DNA from: Urophycis tenuis
Taxonomy: Eukaryota > Chordata > Actinopteri > Gadiformes > Phycidae
Assembly: GCA_036785325.1 (NCBI GenBank)
Contig: JAXIVH010000001.1
Span: 16,768,825-16,832,824 of the forward strand
DNA: 64,000 nt
Direction: 5' to 3'
Positions 28,936 to 40,478 of this stretch are shown here, piece by piece. Made by a program: the position numbers and the translations under genes. Below the pieces are notes generated by a model. It did no database searches and had not been told where the DNA came from. It saw only the letters and a program-made list of their open reading frames with translations. Each line of letters begins with the position of its first letter. Position 1 is the first letter of the stretch.

Positions 28936-29895
28936 TGAAAGATGACAGATGGACAGTGGTTATCAATGAGATGAACAGACATAAGATGAAAATGGCTAGA
29001 AAACAGTCTGGGGTGTGTGGTGTGGTATACAAATCCGTTATCTGGTGGTGCTGGCGCTTCCGAGACGTTGGGAGCGGGTGGTTGAGGTATTGTAGTGCCT
29101 GATAGCTGATGGGATGAAAGAGCCCCCCAAGCGCTTTGAAGCACGTGGCTGAGTGAGCCTATGGCTGAATGTGCTCCTGAGTTGCCTCAGCTCGGCGTAG
29201 AGAGGGTGAGAGGGGTTGTCCAGGATCGCCTGCAGCTTTCCCCTCATCCTCCTCTCTGTCACCGCCTCCACACAGTCCAGCTTCATCCCCACCACGGAGC
29301 TCGCCCTCCTCACCAGCTTGTTCAGCTTACTGGCCCCACAGCTCCCGATGCCTCCTCCCCAGCACACGACGGCGAAGAAGGTGACACTGGCTACCACCGA
29401 CTGGTAGAACATCCGTAGCAGCCTAGTGCACACATTGAAGGATCTGAGCCTCCTCAGGAAGAACAGCCTGCTCTGTCCCTTCCTGTAGAGGGCCTCGGTA
29501 TTGTCAGACCAGTCCAGTTTGTTGTTTAGGTGCACCCCAAGGAACTTGCAGGTATCCACCATCTCCACCACTCCCCCCTTTATGGAAACCGGTAATGGGG
29601 GACTCTTCCTGCGTCTGAAGTTCACCACCAGCTCCTTGGTTTTCCCTGTGTTGAGCTGAAGGTGGTTCCCGTCACACCATCCCACAAAGTTCTTCACCAG
29701 TTCCCTGTACTCCTCCTCCTCGTTGTCTGTGATGCATCCAACAATGGAGGAGTCGTCCGAGAACTTCTGCAGGTGGCATGTTTGGGAGTTGAAGCAGAAA
29801 TCCGAGGTGTATAGGGTGAAAAGGAATGGTGAAAGTACAAATATATTACATACTGACTGACTAGACCAAATATGCAAACACAGTGTAAACATTTC
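28936..29895 (-). mobile_element. Rex1-type LINE, copy B
   Basis: The minus-strand frame 29038-29892 (284 residues) has the RT palm remnant KFSDDSSIVGCITDN, then LQLNTGKTKELVVNF, CKFLGVHLNNKLDW, LFFLRRLRSFNV, SVTFFAVVCWGGGIGS and SHPLYAELRQLRSTF. This is the C-terminal half of a Rex1/Babar-type reverse transcriptase. The frame is open here but 5'-truncated. Confidence 0.85.
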
Positions 29896-29957
29896 AGCCT
29901 AAAGGCAAATCCTTAATCTCAGAACCAGGATGTTTGTTTGTCCTAACCTTTACTTAC

Positions 29958-30064
29958 ATTTACACTGACATTTGGGGCATTTAGCAGACGCTGTCATCCA
30001 GAGCGCTTCACAATAAGTACATTAGTCAGAAGAAGGAGAAACATTTCATTACTGTTGATACAGT
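29958..30064 (+). mobile_element. Short dispersed repeat ('gggcatttagcagacgct')
   Basis: A further member of the family noted at 7955-8115, with the same core and the 'cagaagaaggagaaacatttcattactg' tail. Confidence 0.6.
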
Positions 30065-30319
30065 GTGGCGGCGCGAGCAATGAGGAGGAAGTAAAGCAAA
30101 ACCAAAAGGAAAAATATTTAGTAATATTTAGTAAGTAATATTGTCCGACAACACAACCTCGGGAATTACACCCAAGGAAATAGACTGAACAATTTAGCAT
30201 AGAGACGTGGTTCCGTTTGAAAAATACAGAATTTTATTTAAAAAGACTCATTTCCTCAAAACACCAAACCATTCATACCAGGAGGGAGAGCTGTATCAGG
30301 GCTGAGGCCTACTAATAAA

Positions 30320-31115
30320 ATAATAATAATTCATTTTATTTGTATAGCGCTTTTCAGAGACCCAAAGTCGCTTACAAAATGGAACAAAGAATGAAGAAAG
30401 ATGAGAGTACCACATATATACAGTACATACATACAGAGATACATACCTACACAAGACAAGACATAAGGACAGGACAGGAGCAATAGGAGTCGAATGGGCC
30501 AAGGTGCAGGGGAGAGTGGCGGGGTGGGGGGAGGGGGTGGCGAGGCATGAGGTGGGGAGAGGGCAAGGTAGGGGATTGTTAGGGTTATGGATAGGGGAGG
30601 TCGTAGGCTTGTGTGAAGAGGTATGTTTTTAAACGGGATTTGAATGTGGGAAGAGAGGGGGTGTCACGAACAGATTGGGGGAGTGAGTTCCAGAGTCAGG
30701 GTGCTGCTGAGGAGAAGGCTCTGTCGCCGAAGGTTTTGAGTCTTGATGGTTTAGCGATCAGAGTGAGTGTGGAGGAGGATCGGAGGGCTCGGGAGGGTCG
30801 ATTGGGGGTGAGGAGATCTGACAGGTAGGACGGGGCTAGGTGATGGAGAGCTTTAAAAGTCAGGAGGAATATTTTGAAGGTGATGCGTTGTTTGATGGGG
30901 AGTCAGTGAAGAGTGCAGAGCACAGGAGTGGTGTTCACGGGACCGGGTGTGGGTAAGGAGGTGAGCAGCAGAGTTTTGGACCAATTGGAGTCTATGGAGG
31001 GAGTGAGAGGTGATGCCAGTGAGGAGGGAGTTGCAGTAGTCCAGACGTGAGGAAATGAAGGCATGGATGAGGGATTCGGCAGCAGAGGGGGAGAGGCAGT
31101 GTCTGATCTTGGCGA
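30320..31115 (+). mobile_element. Interspersed repeat 'cattttatttgtatagcgcttttcagag' family, long copy
   Basis: Starts in an AAT run and continues 'attttatttgtatagcgctt' then 'ttcagagacccaaagtcgc', with a long G-rich body including 'gagttccagagtcagggtgctgc'. Shorter related copies are at 37335-37570 and 42535-42785 (shared ATTTTATTT...GCGC(C)TTTC and 'gagttcc' blocks). Minus-strand and plus-strand open frames in it are repeat-derived. The class is not assigned. Confidence 0.6.
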
Positions 31116-31349
31116 TGCGATGTCACTTGAACTATGTCCTACTGCTTGGGCTAACTCACACATGTCATGCTGGAGTTTACATGTTGATTTTCAGAAATTA
31201 CATTTGTGATTCGTTATGGCTTACACAGGGTGTGGCGTAAGAGGGTGTGGAGGGGGCGCCTCACGCTGATTACGTAAGGGTCTTAAGCTCTGTTCAATAT
31301 GGTTCAGGTCAACTTTCTGAAGTGACATTTGCATAAACAAAGGTGTGAT

Positions 31350-31395
31350 ATGTGCCTATTTAAAGGCTCGGAACAGTCCCTGATATCACTCGAAG
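31350..31395 (+). promoter_or_regulatory. TATA-like element before the notum-type gene
   Basis: TATTTAAAGG at 31356-31365 lies about 30-40 bases before the first ATG (31396). If used, transcription would start about 31385, leaving a very short leader for the first ATG and a longer one for the ATG at 31441. Confidence 0.4.
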
Positions 31396-31794
31396 ATGAG
31401 GAGCGGTAATCCCAAAATGTGGTCACCTAGAGTTAATGCAATGTCCGTAATTTCTCTGTGGCTTTTCATGCTGATGTTCTCTCCGGTGAAGGTCTCCGGT
31501 GAGACCTCCTCCGAACAAGAAGACATGACGTTCCACAGTCTGACCAACGCGTCCGTGACCTGCAATGACGGTTCTCCAGCTGGGTAAGTAGCCTTGACCT
31601 GTGATTTTTTTGTACTCTTCCTCTTCGAAGCACATCTCTGAAGCAGGCCTGTGTCATGATCTTTCTGGTGTGACCACGTCATTTAGGATTCATGCTTGCG
31701 TTGCACTGCGACTTTCTACGACTGGGATAGAATGGCATCACTTTTCACAGGACACCCACGAGACATCTTGACATACAGTTACACACAGGCAAAC

Positions 31795-31825
<31 letters not shown>

Positions 31826-32894
31826 GAAATACAAGTCATCAGTAACCTTTTCGTTGCGTTCCCCTATAGGTACTATTTAAGGGCGTCAAATTCCAACAGC
31901 AAGCGGTGGCAAGTGTATTTACAAGGTAAGGAGGGCTACGGTGGTTTGTGAGATTAACACACTGCTCATTCAGATCTTATTGACCCGTGTGGACTCAGGT
32001 CTACAGTACAATGCCGTCCTTGGGGTCATGTCTGTGTTTGCGCCAGGTGGATACTTCTGTTTCGACAAGAAGACCTGCGCCCACAGGTATGCGACGTCCA
32101 GAGAACTGATGAGCACCACAGTGCGTCCACGCAAAATAGCAGGTAAACGGCAAACCCTTGGACACGTTCACCGTTCGTCCAACCGTCGATCCGTCAATGC
32201 AATCTACTGTCCGTTTGAGCTTAGCTACGTTCTGCCCGATTCTTCCGTTTGATTTCCATCTGCCTGATGTCTACCTGTACCGTCAGGAGAAACGTTCTCG
32301 ATCAGAGGAAGGCCTCAGGGTCAAGTGGCAGCACTCTGAAGCTATCGCTTAGGGAACATCATGTATACCTTGATGAATGCCGGTTGTCATTTGTCCAGTT
32401 TAGTGTTGTTTCTTTTTTTTGCAATCCTTCAAAAGGAAAACTCTATAACATTGAGTTAGAGTGTAGTTGTAGTTAATCAGTGAAGGCATGTGAGACAAGG
32501 CTAGCTTTGGGTCAGCTACATAATTCCATCTTCTCCAAAGTAAAGATTTTTTTTTTTAGCTATTTCACTTGTGTCTTTGTGAACATTTAATCAAAACACA
32601 AAAACGACATCTTGATTGTTTCAGAGCTGAATGTTGAGGGTTTTCACACTTTCACACTAACTTAATTTACAGATTCAGGGTCCAGAGACAAAGACAAAAG
32701 ACAAAACAACACACAGAATTAGATACAAACCCAACAATATGATATATACTCAAAAGTATGAATGGAGCTTCATCCTAACCCTTTGTTATCATTCTCTTCT
32801 CAGGACACGGGATTACATCAGGTCTGCCAGAACATAATCCCCACTGGTGGGACGCAAATATTGTGTATGTTTTTCATATTGCTTGCAGCCAAGT

Positions 32895-32932
<38 letters not shown>

Positions 32933-35694
32933 ACGCACGCGCGTCCTTCACTAACACTTACTGTATCTTTGCTTTGCCAGTTTCGTCCCATACTGCTCCA
33001 GTGACACCTGGACTGGAGAATCACCCAAGACAGCAAACTGTAAGATTGAAGATGAATCCTCCACCTGACAGACAGATACAAAGACAGACAGGCAGAGAGA
33101 CACAGACAGACAGAAAAACACAGACAGATACAAAGACAGACAGGCAGAGAGACACAGACAGACAGAAAAACACAGACAGATACAAAGACAGACAGGCAGA
33201 GAGATTTAGACAGATACAAAGACAGACAGGCAGAGAGATATAGACAGATACAAAGACAAACAGGCAGAGAGACACAGACAGATACAAAGACAGACAGGCA
33301 GAGAGACATGGACAAATACAAAGACAGACAGGCATGCAGATGGACAGACTTTCCGATAATGATAATAATGCCCGATATCAACGCTCATATTTGATCTCTA
33401 ATTTATTCATGTTATATTTGTTATACATTACAAAGCACTTATATATATATATACAACTGATCACCACCTGGTGGCGAGTTGGCTCCGATGGCGGGGGAAG
33501 ATGCCGGTCAGACCTGGCAGACACAAACGTACTGGGAGGGTCTGCTGGGAACGTCTGGCTGAATCTCCTGTCAGAACGAGCTTCAACTCCCACCTCCGGG
33601 AGAGCTTCAACCATGTCCCGGGGGAGGCGGGGGACATAAAGTCCGAGTGGACCTTGTTCCGTGCCTCCATTGTTGAAGCGGCTGACCGAGCTGTGGCCGT
33701 AAGGTCGTCGGTGCCTGTCGCGGCGGCAACCCCCGAACCCGCTGGTGGACCCCAGCGGTAAGGGATGCCGTCAAGCTGAAGAAGGAGTCCTACCGGGCCT
33801 TTTTGGCCTGTGGGACTCCTGAGGCAGCTGATGGGTACCGGCGGGCCAAGCGGGGCGCGGCTTTGGCGGTTGCGGAGGCAAAAACTCGGGTGTGGGAGGA
33901 GTTCGGTGAGGCCATGGAGAACGACTTCCGAACGGCTTCGAGGAGGTTCTGGACCACCATCCGGCGTCTCAGGAGGGGGAAGCAGTGCTCTGTCAACACC
34001 GTGTATGGGAGAGACGGGGCGCTGCTGACCTCGACTCGGGACGTCGTGAATCGGTGGGGGGAATACTTCGAAGACCTCCTCAATCCCACCAACACGCCTT
34101 CCACTGAGGAAGCAGGGTCTGGGGACTCGGGGGGGGACTCTCCTATCTCCGGGGCTGAGATCGCCGAGGTGGTTAAAAAGCTCCTCGGTGGCAAGGCTCC
34201 GGGGGTGGACGAGATCCACCCCGAGTTCCTAAAGGCCCTGGATGCTGTGGGGCTGTCTTGGTTGACACGTCTCTGCAGCATCGCGTGGACATCGGGGGCA
34301 GTGCCTCTGGATTGGCAGACCGGGGTGGTGGTTCCCCTCTTCAAAAAGGGGGACCAGAGGGTGTGCTCCAACTACAGGGGGATCACACTCCTCAGCCTCC
34401 CCGGTAAGGTCTATTCGGGGGTCCTGGAGAGGAGGGTCCGTAGGATAGTCGAACCTCGGATTCAGTAGGAGCAATGTGGTTTTCGTCCCGGCCGTGGAAC
34501 TGTGGACCAGCTCTATACCCTTAGCGCGGTACTCGAGGGTGCATGGGAGTTCGCCCAACCAGTCTACATGTGCTTTGTGGACTTGGAGAAGGCGTTCGAC
34601 CGTGTCCCTCGGGGAGCCCTGTGGGGGGTGCTTCGGGAGTATGGGGTACCGGGCCCGCTGTTACGGGCCATCGGGTCCCTGTACTCCCGGTGCCAGAGCT
34701 TGGTCCGCATTGCCGGCAGTAAGTCGAGCCTGTTTCCGGTGAGAGTTGGCCTCCGCCAGGGCTGCCCTTTGTCACTGATTCTGTTCACAACTTTTATGGA
34801 CAGAATTTCTAGGCGCAGCCAGGGCGTTGAGGGGTTACGGTTCGGTGGCCTCAGGATTGCGTCACTGCTTTTTGCAGATGATCTTGTCCTGTTGGCTTCA
34901 TCGGGCCGTGACCTTCAGCTCTCACTGGAGCAGTTCGCAGCCGAATGTGAAGCGGCTGGGATGAGGATCAGCACCTCCAAATCAGAGGCCATGGTTCTCG
35001 GCCGGAAAAGGGTGGAGTGCACTCTCCGGGTCGGGGAGGAGATTCTGCCTCAAGTGGAGGAGTTCAAGTATCTCGGGGTCTTGTTCACGAGTGAGGGGAG
35101 GATGGAGCGGGAGATTGACCGATGGATCGGTGCGGCGTCGGCAGTGATGCGGGCTCTGCCCCGGTCCGTCATGGTGAAGAAGGAGCTGAGCCGAAAGGCG
35201 AAGCTCTCGATTTACCGGTCAATCTACGTTCCTACCCTCACCTATGGTCACGAGCTGTGGGTAGTGACCGAAAGAACGAGATTGCAAATACAAGCGGCCG
35301 AAATGAGTTTCCTCCGCAGGGTGTCCGGGCTCTCCCTTAGAGATAGGGTGAGAAGCTCGGTCATCCGGGAGGGGCTCAGAGTAGAACCGCTGCTCCTCCG
35401 CATCGAGAGGAGCTAGTTGCGGTGGCTCGGGCATCTAGTGAGGATGCCTCCTGGACGCCTCCCTGGGGAGGTGTTCCGGGCACGTCCCTCCGGGAGGAGG
35501 CCCCGGGGAAGACCCAGGACACGCTGGAGGGACTATGTCTCTCGGCTGGCCTGGGAACGCCTCGGGATCCCCCCGGAAGAGCTGGACGAAGTGGCTGGGG
35601 AGAGGAAAGTCTGGGCTTCCCTCCTCAGGCTGCTGCCCCCGCGACCCGACCCCGGATAAGCGGCAGAAATGAATGGGATGGATGGATATATATG

Positions 35695-35736
<42 letters not shown>

Positions 35737-35992
35737 TATGTGTGGCGTGTTTTCTCAGCCGATTGGGCCTTCATGGGCGCTCTGATCGTCGAAGAGGTGG
35801 TGAAAGACCTCCTGCCCCAAGGCCTGGACCAGGCCGAGGTCCTGATGTTGTCCGGGAGCAGGTGAGTCTCACGCAGCCCATCTCTCTGTTTGGATCAGCC
35901 TCACCACCCACCATCGTACTGAGAAGAACCTTCTGAGAGCATAAACGAAAAATCCTATGCTCTTCCCAACCTCTACCGCACACACGTGCACG

Positions 35993-36054
<62 letters not shown>

Positions 36055-37219
36055 AGTGCGGGTGCTTTAGGTGTCTTGTTCAACGTTGACCGGGTGGCAG
36101 AGCAGCTGAAGGAAAGTGGTTACCCTGGTGTGAAGGTCAGGGGTTTCGCTGACTCGGGATGGTTCAAACTCCTCGAGCAGTTCATCCCCAGTGACTGCAT
36201 CAGCATCCTCGAATGCAAATCAGACGAATATGCAAGGAGATCTCGCAGGTGAGGAATAAGGGACGCATACGATGGGGCAACAGAGTCATGGATGGATGGA
36301 CAAACTGTAACAGGGAGGGACGTGACTCGGCTCTGATCTTCATCTCCAGGTACTGGGGTACCAAGGTGCCGGACAGCTGCCCACACACACCTGAAGAGGA
36401 GTGGAAGTGTGCCGCCGGAGATGTCATGTATTCAATGGTGAAAAGTGAGTTGTGTGTGTGTGTGTGTCGCCCGCCACAGAGGACAAGATGAGGTTCCTTC
36501 ACAGTGTCCACAGCGGCCTTAAGGAGTCCATAAAGGGGGTCCCGTGAGTAAAGACACACTCACACACACCCAGAGGATTGCCACTGAGAGGTGATGTTGT
36601 ACACTAGCAATGGTTAGCCTAGCAAATTAAATGCTTGGAACTTGTTCTGGTGACTTTCTTGCTGTATTAACAGCAATGAAATGTTTCACCTTCTGACAAC
36701 ATTTATCCAAATGTCGCTTTGGATAAAAGCGTCTGCCAAATACCCTAAATGTAAATGTAAATGTAAATGTAAATGTGATGTAATGTGTTCTCTGGGCCAA
36801 CAGGGGGGTGTTCTCTGCCAACTGCTTGGATCACGTGGTCATTTCCCACAAGTGAGTCAACGGATCCAACGTTTAGCACTGCAAAGCATCTTCAGAAAAC
36901 CAAGACGGGATGGTTTTCATGTGATAATTCGATAATTCGATAATGCATATACCCCCTCCCTCTCTCTTTATCTGCTTCGCCTCTATGGCTACACCCACAC
37001 ACTCTCAGCCACTGGACGGAGTTGGCGGTGAAGGGGACCTCCTTGCCACAGGCGGTTGCCTGCTGGGAAAGTAGCCTGGACGGGGACGGGCACGAATGTC
37101 CCGCCCACTTGATTGACAGCTGCGATTCGCTTCACTGTAACCCCACGTGTCCGTCAAAGTTCCGTGGGTACAAGATGAGTGCTAACGAGTACTTGAAGGT
37201 GTTTGGATTCAGCCCCTGA
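31396..37219 (+). CDS. notum: Notum-type palmitoleoyl-protein carboxylesterase, with the catalytic-Asp region missing
   Basis: NOTUM is a secreted serine hydrolase that removes the palmitoleate of Wnt proteins. Exons are 31396-31583, 31870-31925, 32047-32142, 32804-32864, 32981-33039, 35759-35861, 36057-36248, 36350-36444, 36480-36543, 36804-36851 and 37009-37219, in continuous frame (390 residues; human 496). It has a hydrophobic signal segment (SLWLFMLMFSPVKVSG, about 19-34), NASVTCNDGSPAGYYL, QGGYFCFDKKTC, WWDANIVFVPYCSSD and AFMGALIVEEVV. The nucleophile elbow GSSAG spans an intron, followed by GVLFNVDRVAEQL and RGFADSGWF. Histidine-site NHWTEL and VKGTSLPQAV end the fold. The roughly 35-residue stretch that carries the catalytic Asp in human NOTUM (FDEAQLTVDN) is absent; exons 8 and 9 are separated by only 35 bases. 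It could be a pseudogene, a paralogue (notum2-like) or an assembly collapse. The start is at 31396 or the Met at 31441. Confidence 0.88.
33064..33350. repeat. Minisatellite 'acagacagatacaaagacagacaggcagaga'
   Basis: Tandem units of about 32 bases with internal CAGA repeats, about eight copies, starting 25 bases after the notum exon 5 donor (33039). Confidence 0.92.
33460..35690 (+). mobile_element. RTE-clade LINE (Rex3-like), inactive
   Basis: Sense-oriented insertion in a notum intron. It begins in a region encoding RRFWTTIRRLRRGKQCSV, then RT domains: GVVVPLFKKGDQRVCSNYRG, VYMCFVDLEKAFDRVPRG, VGLRQGCPLSLILF and LLFADDLVLLASS. It continues to LRWLGHLVRMPPGRLP and RRPRGRPRTRWRD, and ends in a (GGAT)n tail (35668-35690). 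The main frame is interrupted by two TAG codons (34466-34468 and 35414-35416), and the N-terminal part (33471-33761) is in another frame. These features match the Rex3 family of fish. There is no complete endonuclease, so it is 5'-truncated. Confidence 0.9.
35687..35741. repeat. (TA)n microsatellite after the LINE tail
   Basis: About 50 bases of TA with GTA interruptions, grown out of the (GGAT)n tail, ending 17 bases before notum exon 6 (35759) in the position of the polypyrimidine tract. Confidence 0.9.
35997..36052. repeat. (CA)n microsatellite forming the notum exon 7 acceptor region
   Basis: The CA tract runs to within four bases of exon 7 (start 36057), so the acceptor is CACACCAG with no normal pyrimidine tract. 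Confidence 0.92.
36610..36778 (-). mobile_element. Short dispersed repeat, inverted copy, with (TGTAAA)n tail
   Basis: Complement of the family at 7955-8115: GGATAAAAGCGTCTGCCAAA is the reverse of the catttagcagacgcttttatcc core. It ends in AAATGT repeats (36745-36775), in the intron between notum exons 9 and 10. Confidence 0.6.
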
Positions 37220-37334
37220 GGTAATAAAAGCAGAGGGAAATTGACCCTGTGAAGCTCTTGGGCATGTTCAATAAATACAAATAGCAGACATTGTTTGTGG
37301 GATCGTTACTATGCAGCGCTACTTAAAAATGTAA

Positions 37335-37570
37335 TAATAATAATAATAATAATGCATTTTATTTGGGAGCGCCTTTCACGTCACACAAGGACACTTTACA
37401 AATTAAGAACAAGCAAATAATAAAAACATTAAAAGTGCAAGTAAAAACAACAAGAAAACTAAAGAGAGAACGCTGTCCTGAAAAGGTGGGTTTTAAGAGA
37501 GGATTTGAACTGTGGGAGGGAACTAAAGGCTGCATGTTACGGCAGCATGGAGTATAAAGGCCCCATTAGG
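37335..37570 (+). mobile_element. Interspersed repeat, short copy ('gcattttatttgggagcgcc')
   Basis: Starts in an AAT run followed by 'gcattttatttgggagcgcctttcacg' and contains 'ttttaagagaggatttgaactgtgggaggg', related to the copies at 30320 and 42535. It lies just after notum. Confidence 0.55.
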
Positions 37571-38040
37571 AATAAATTGGGAAGGGAATGATAGCCGTCA
37601 ATCAAAATCAATGAAAGATTTGAACGCCTGCATGACAAACATGACTAATGACTCAACGAAACAACCAAAAAAGCCTCGCCTTTACAGCACAGACAGGTGT
37701 ATAAAGTGAAGCTTACTGCTGCTTCAGTTTGTCCAGGTCTGTCTGACCGCTGTAGTCGTGTAGCAATAGATCTGTTAGGATCAGTGCCCTCTTGTGTTGG
37801 TACTCACATTTACTCTGTGGGATTCTCATAGCCTTCAACTTCCTATGCTTTGGCGATAAACAAGACATTTTTTGACCTGTGGTTAGGCAGACCACAGTCA
37901 GTGGTAGTTCGCAGCCGAATACAGTTAAAGGTAGTCAAAGGCAGTTAAGGTCCTGCCCTTGTGATGCAAGGGCAGGACAGAAGGCACGATGGAGCATGGT
38001 TGACTGCAACCACAAATACAAATGTAAAATGAAACAGGAT
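37571..38040. other. Intergenic between notum and the tmc gene; one perfect hairpin
   Basis: No gene is seen. A perfect 11-bp inverted repeat with a 7-base loop (GTCCTGCCCTT ... AAGGGCAGGAC) lies at 37950-37978. Confidence 0.5.
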
Positions 38041-38793
38041 GATGATAAAATATAATTTATTTAAAAATATGAAAAAAAAACAATAAACTACAGTCACTCA
38101 AAATAAAACCCAACATTAATCGTATACACTTAGGGAGCAATGAGATGACCAAAGGTAAGTCCCATCTATGGGATCTTCACCGTTTCTTTGCAACACACAG
38201 GATAACAGATCCGCACCCAACAGAAACAATAACAACAATGTTCACAGTCGATACAAAAGTGCGAAAATGATATGTTAAAAATAGTAAGAGTTGTAGTATA
38301 CTGTAAATGCAACCAAAGGAATTTGTGGTGTTAATTCGAAGTGTGAGCGTTCAATTCTGAACTAACTTGCAAGCCCAGCATGTGCAGCTTGAGCAATACA
38401 CCATTTAACAGTCCCTTAAACAACGGGCAAAATAGTCAGGTTGATCCACAGGCGTTTTCCCTTACCCTGCTGGGTGGAGAACGTGAAGGAGTTGGTCTCA
38501 AAGACAGCGGTCGTTTACTGTCAGTAGAGGACGGGCAGTCGGCCCGTTGCCCCTGTATTCCACCACGGGCAGTCTCTGCTAACCACAATGACCAAACCCT
38601 CAGAATGCCCAAGGAACCAAATCCATCCTTGTAGAATTCCTGTCCAGTGAGAACGTAGCTTTTCCCGTGGTCCTCATCTGGTGTTCCTCACGCTGGCCAG
38701 CTCCAAACAGGAAACATTGATTGCATTTGTATCGTTTCTTCCTTTGAGCATATAGTCAACTGAATAGCTTCGGAAAATATACCTCTTGACTGT
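38040..38793 (-). other. Inferred 3' untranslated region of the tmc gene
   Basis: Follows a putative last coding exon (stop at 38794-38796). AATAAA-type signals on the minus strand near 38050-38062 suggest the transcript end. The region has no open frame with homology. Confidence 0.4.
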
Positions 38794-38976
38794 TAACAGG
38801 CCGAATCCTAAGGAAAAAAAACAAACAAAAACAGGGTAGAGGACTGGAAGATCATACTAGAGCAGGTAAAATCAAACAAACCCAGAAAGAAGCAATCATG
38901 CTGGCACAGGTGAGGATCCAACCAGTAACGCCAAGATCACAAGATTTCTACAGGACTCCACATCAAGTAGAATGAC

Positions 38977-39228
38977 CAGGGCTGTACAGTGCGGCGGTTT
39001 TGATCACACATGCACATTAAAAGTGATTGTGTTGCAAAGAGAAATGTGCATCAACTCACACGTGTGCAAGTTCATGCGTGATCTCCATGATCATGGAGTG
39101 GCAATGGTGTATTTCGCAAATTGTTCTTAACGGTCCACCTGTGTGCGCTGCTAAATGAGTGTTTGTGCTGAAATCTTTAGCTTGTTAGCACCAGTGTGAC
39201 CACCTAATAAAGTTAGCGTACAGCCCTG
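38977..39228. mobile_element. hAT-like MITE
   Basis: 252 bases bounded by CAGGGCTGTAC and its reverse complement GTACAGCCCTG, a hAT-type terminus, with no coding capacity. A related left end occurs at 48498. A clear 8-bp target duplication is not visible. It lies in the last tmc intron/UTR region. Confidence 0.6.
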
Positions 39229-40438
39229 ATGAATATGAATATGTATGTTGACAATCTTTGAATCTTCACGTTCAGTTGCCAAGGCTACGCCTATGGACCT
39301 GATACTAAAAATGTACATTGTGTTGGTAGGCTGCAGTTGCCAAAAAACTTAATCAATCCAATCAAATTTGAGTGAACGTCCCGTCCTTCCATGTCATCAT
39401 CCTTCGATCACAGATCACGCGGGTCCTTCACGTCAGAACCGGGCCTGGCGTCCCGCGGTGTGAGGGAGACGTGTCGTCATGGCGACCCACCTGTCTGCTG
39501 CAGCTGCGGGGCTTGTTCCGCTTCCTCTCGTGGATCGACTGGAGCCGCGTGATGAGAAACTTCTTGTCCTCCCCCTCCTAGAACAGGAAGTAGCAGGCGT
39601 CATTACCCGGGGCTTAAAACAACTGTGATCAGGATCCAAAATGACCCGATGTCGGCCAATGGCAAACAGATTTGATGAGGCAGGCACAAAAAGATGCACA
39701 TTAAAACAAGTGCTCTGGTGGGTGAATAGACACATTCTAATGCTGACCGTAACAGAAGTTAAAACCACTAAATCAGTCTCAACAAAATTGTTGTTACATT
39801 CACGATCTGCTCCTGATTCAAGATTCAAGATTCAAGTATCTTTACTGCAGCAGGTGGATGATCTTCCTCTGGCCTCCCACCACCTGCATGTTGAAGTAGA
39901 TTACGATCCTGAAAGACACCAAGAACATCAGAAACCAAGAGAGTCAAACAGTGTCTACACACCACATGCTGAAAAAGGTATGTGTGTGTGTTTGTGTGTG
40001 TGTGTCTGCACCTGAGAGTGCGTGCATGTGCATGCGTGTGTGTGTGTGCCTGCTCACAGGAAGATGCCGGCGGCCACAAACAGGAAGAGGGGGTTCTCCA
40101 CCAGGTAGGCGTGGGCAGTGGCTAGCCAGGCCAGTTTGGGGTGGTCCTGTTCCAGCTGCTTCATCCACAGGTGCCCCGCCTGCGTCATGGCTGAGAGGCC
40201 GCGGAAAGGCCCACAGGACACAGAGGGTTGGATGCTGGTAGGAAGGACGGATGGGAGGAAAGGAAAGAAGGAAGTCAAAGAAGTAACGAAGGATGGATAG
40301 AAGTCAACACCTGGTTGGTATGAACGGCGTTGTTGGAAACTATAGGACCAGACGGGCACTGTTTCTTTAAGGAGTAACATGATAGATGAAGATGAGAAAG
40401 CGAGACTCTTGTCTGCTGTTGTGAGCGAGTTATCAGGC

Positions 40439-40439
40439 T

Positions 40440-40478
<39 letters not shown>
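40439..40478. repeat. (GT)n microsatellite in tmc intron
   Basis: About 19 GT units, 20 bases from the donor of the exon at 40499-40632. Confidence 0.9.

Noticed and set aside
30613..31163. Small open frames that could be a lncRNA or short gene
   Set aside because: They lie inside an interspersed repeat with sister copies at 37335 and 42535.
33060..33350. CRISPR-like regularly spaced repeats
   Set aside because: Units are directly tandem without unique spacers, in an intron of a fish gene; it is a minisatellite.
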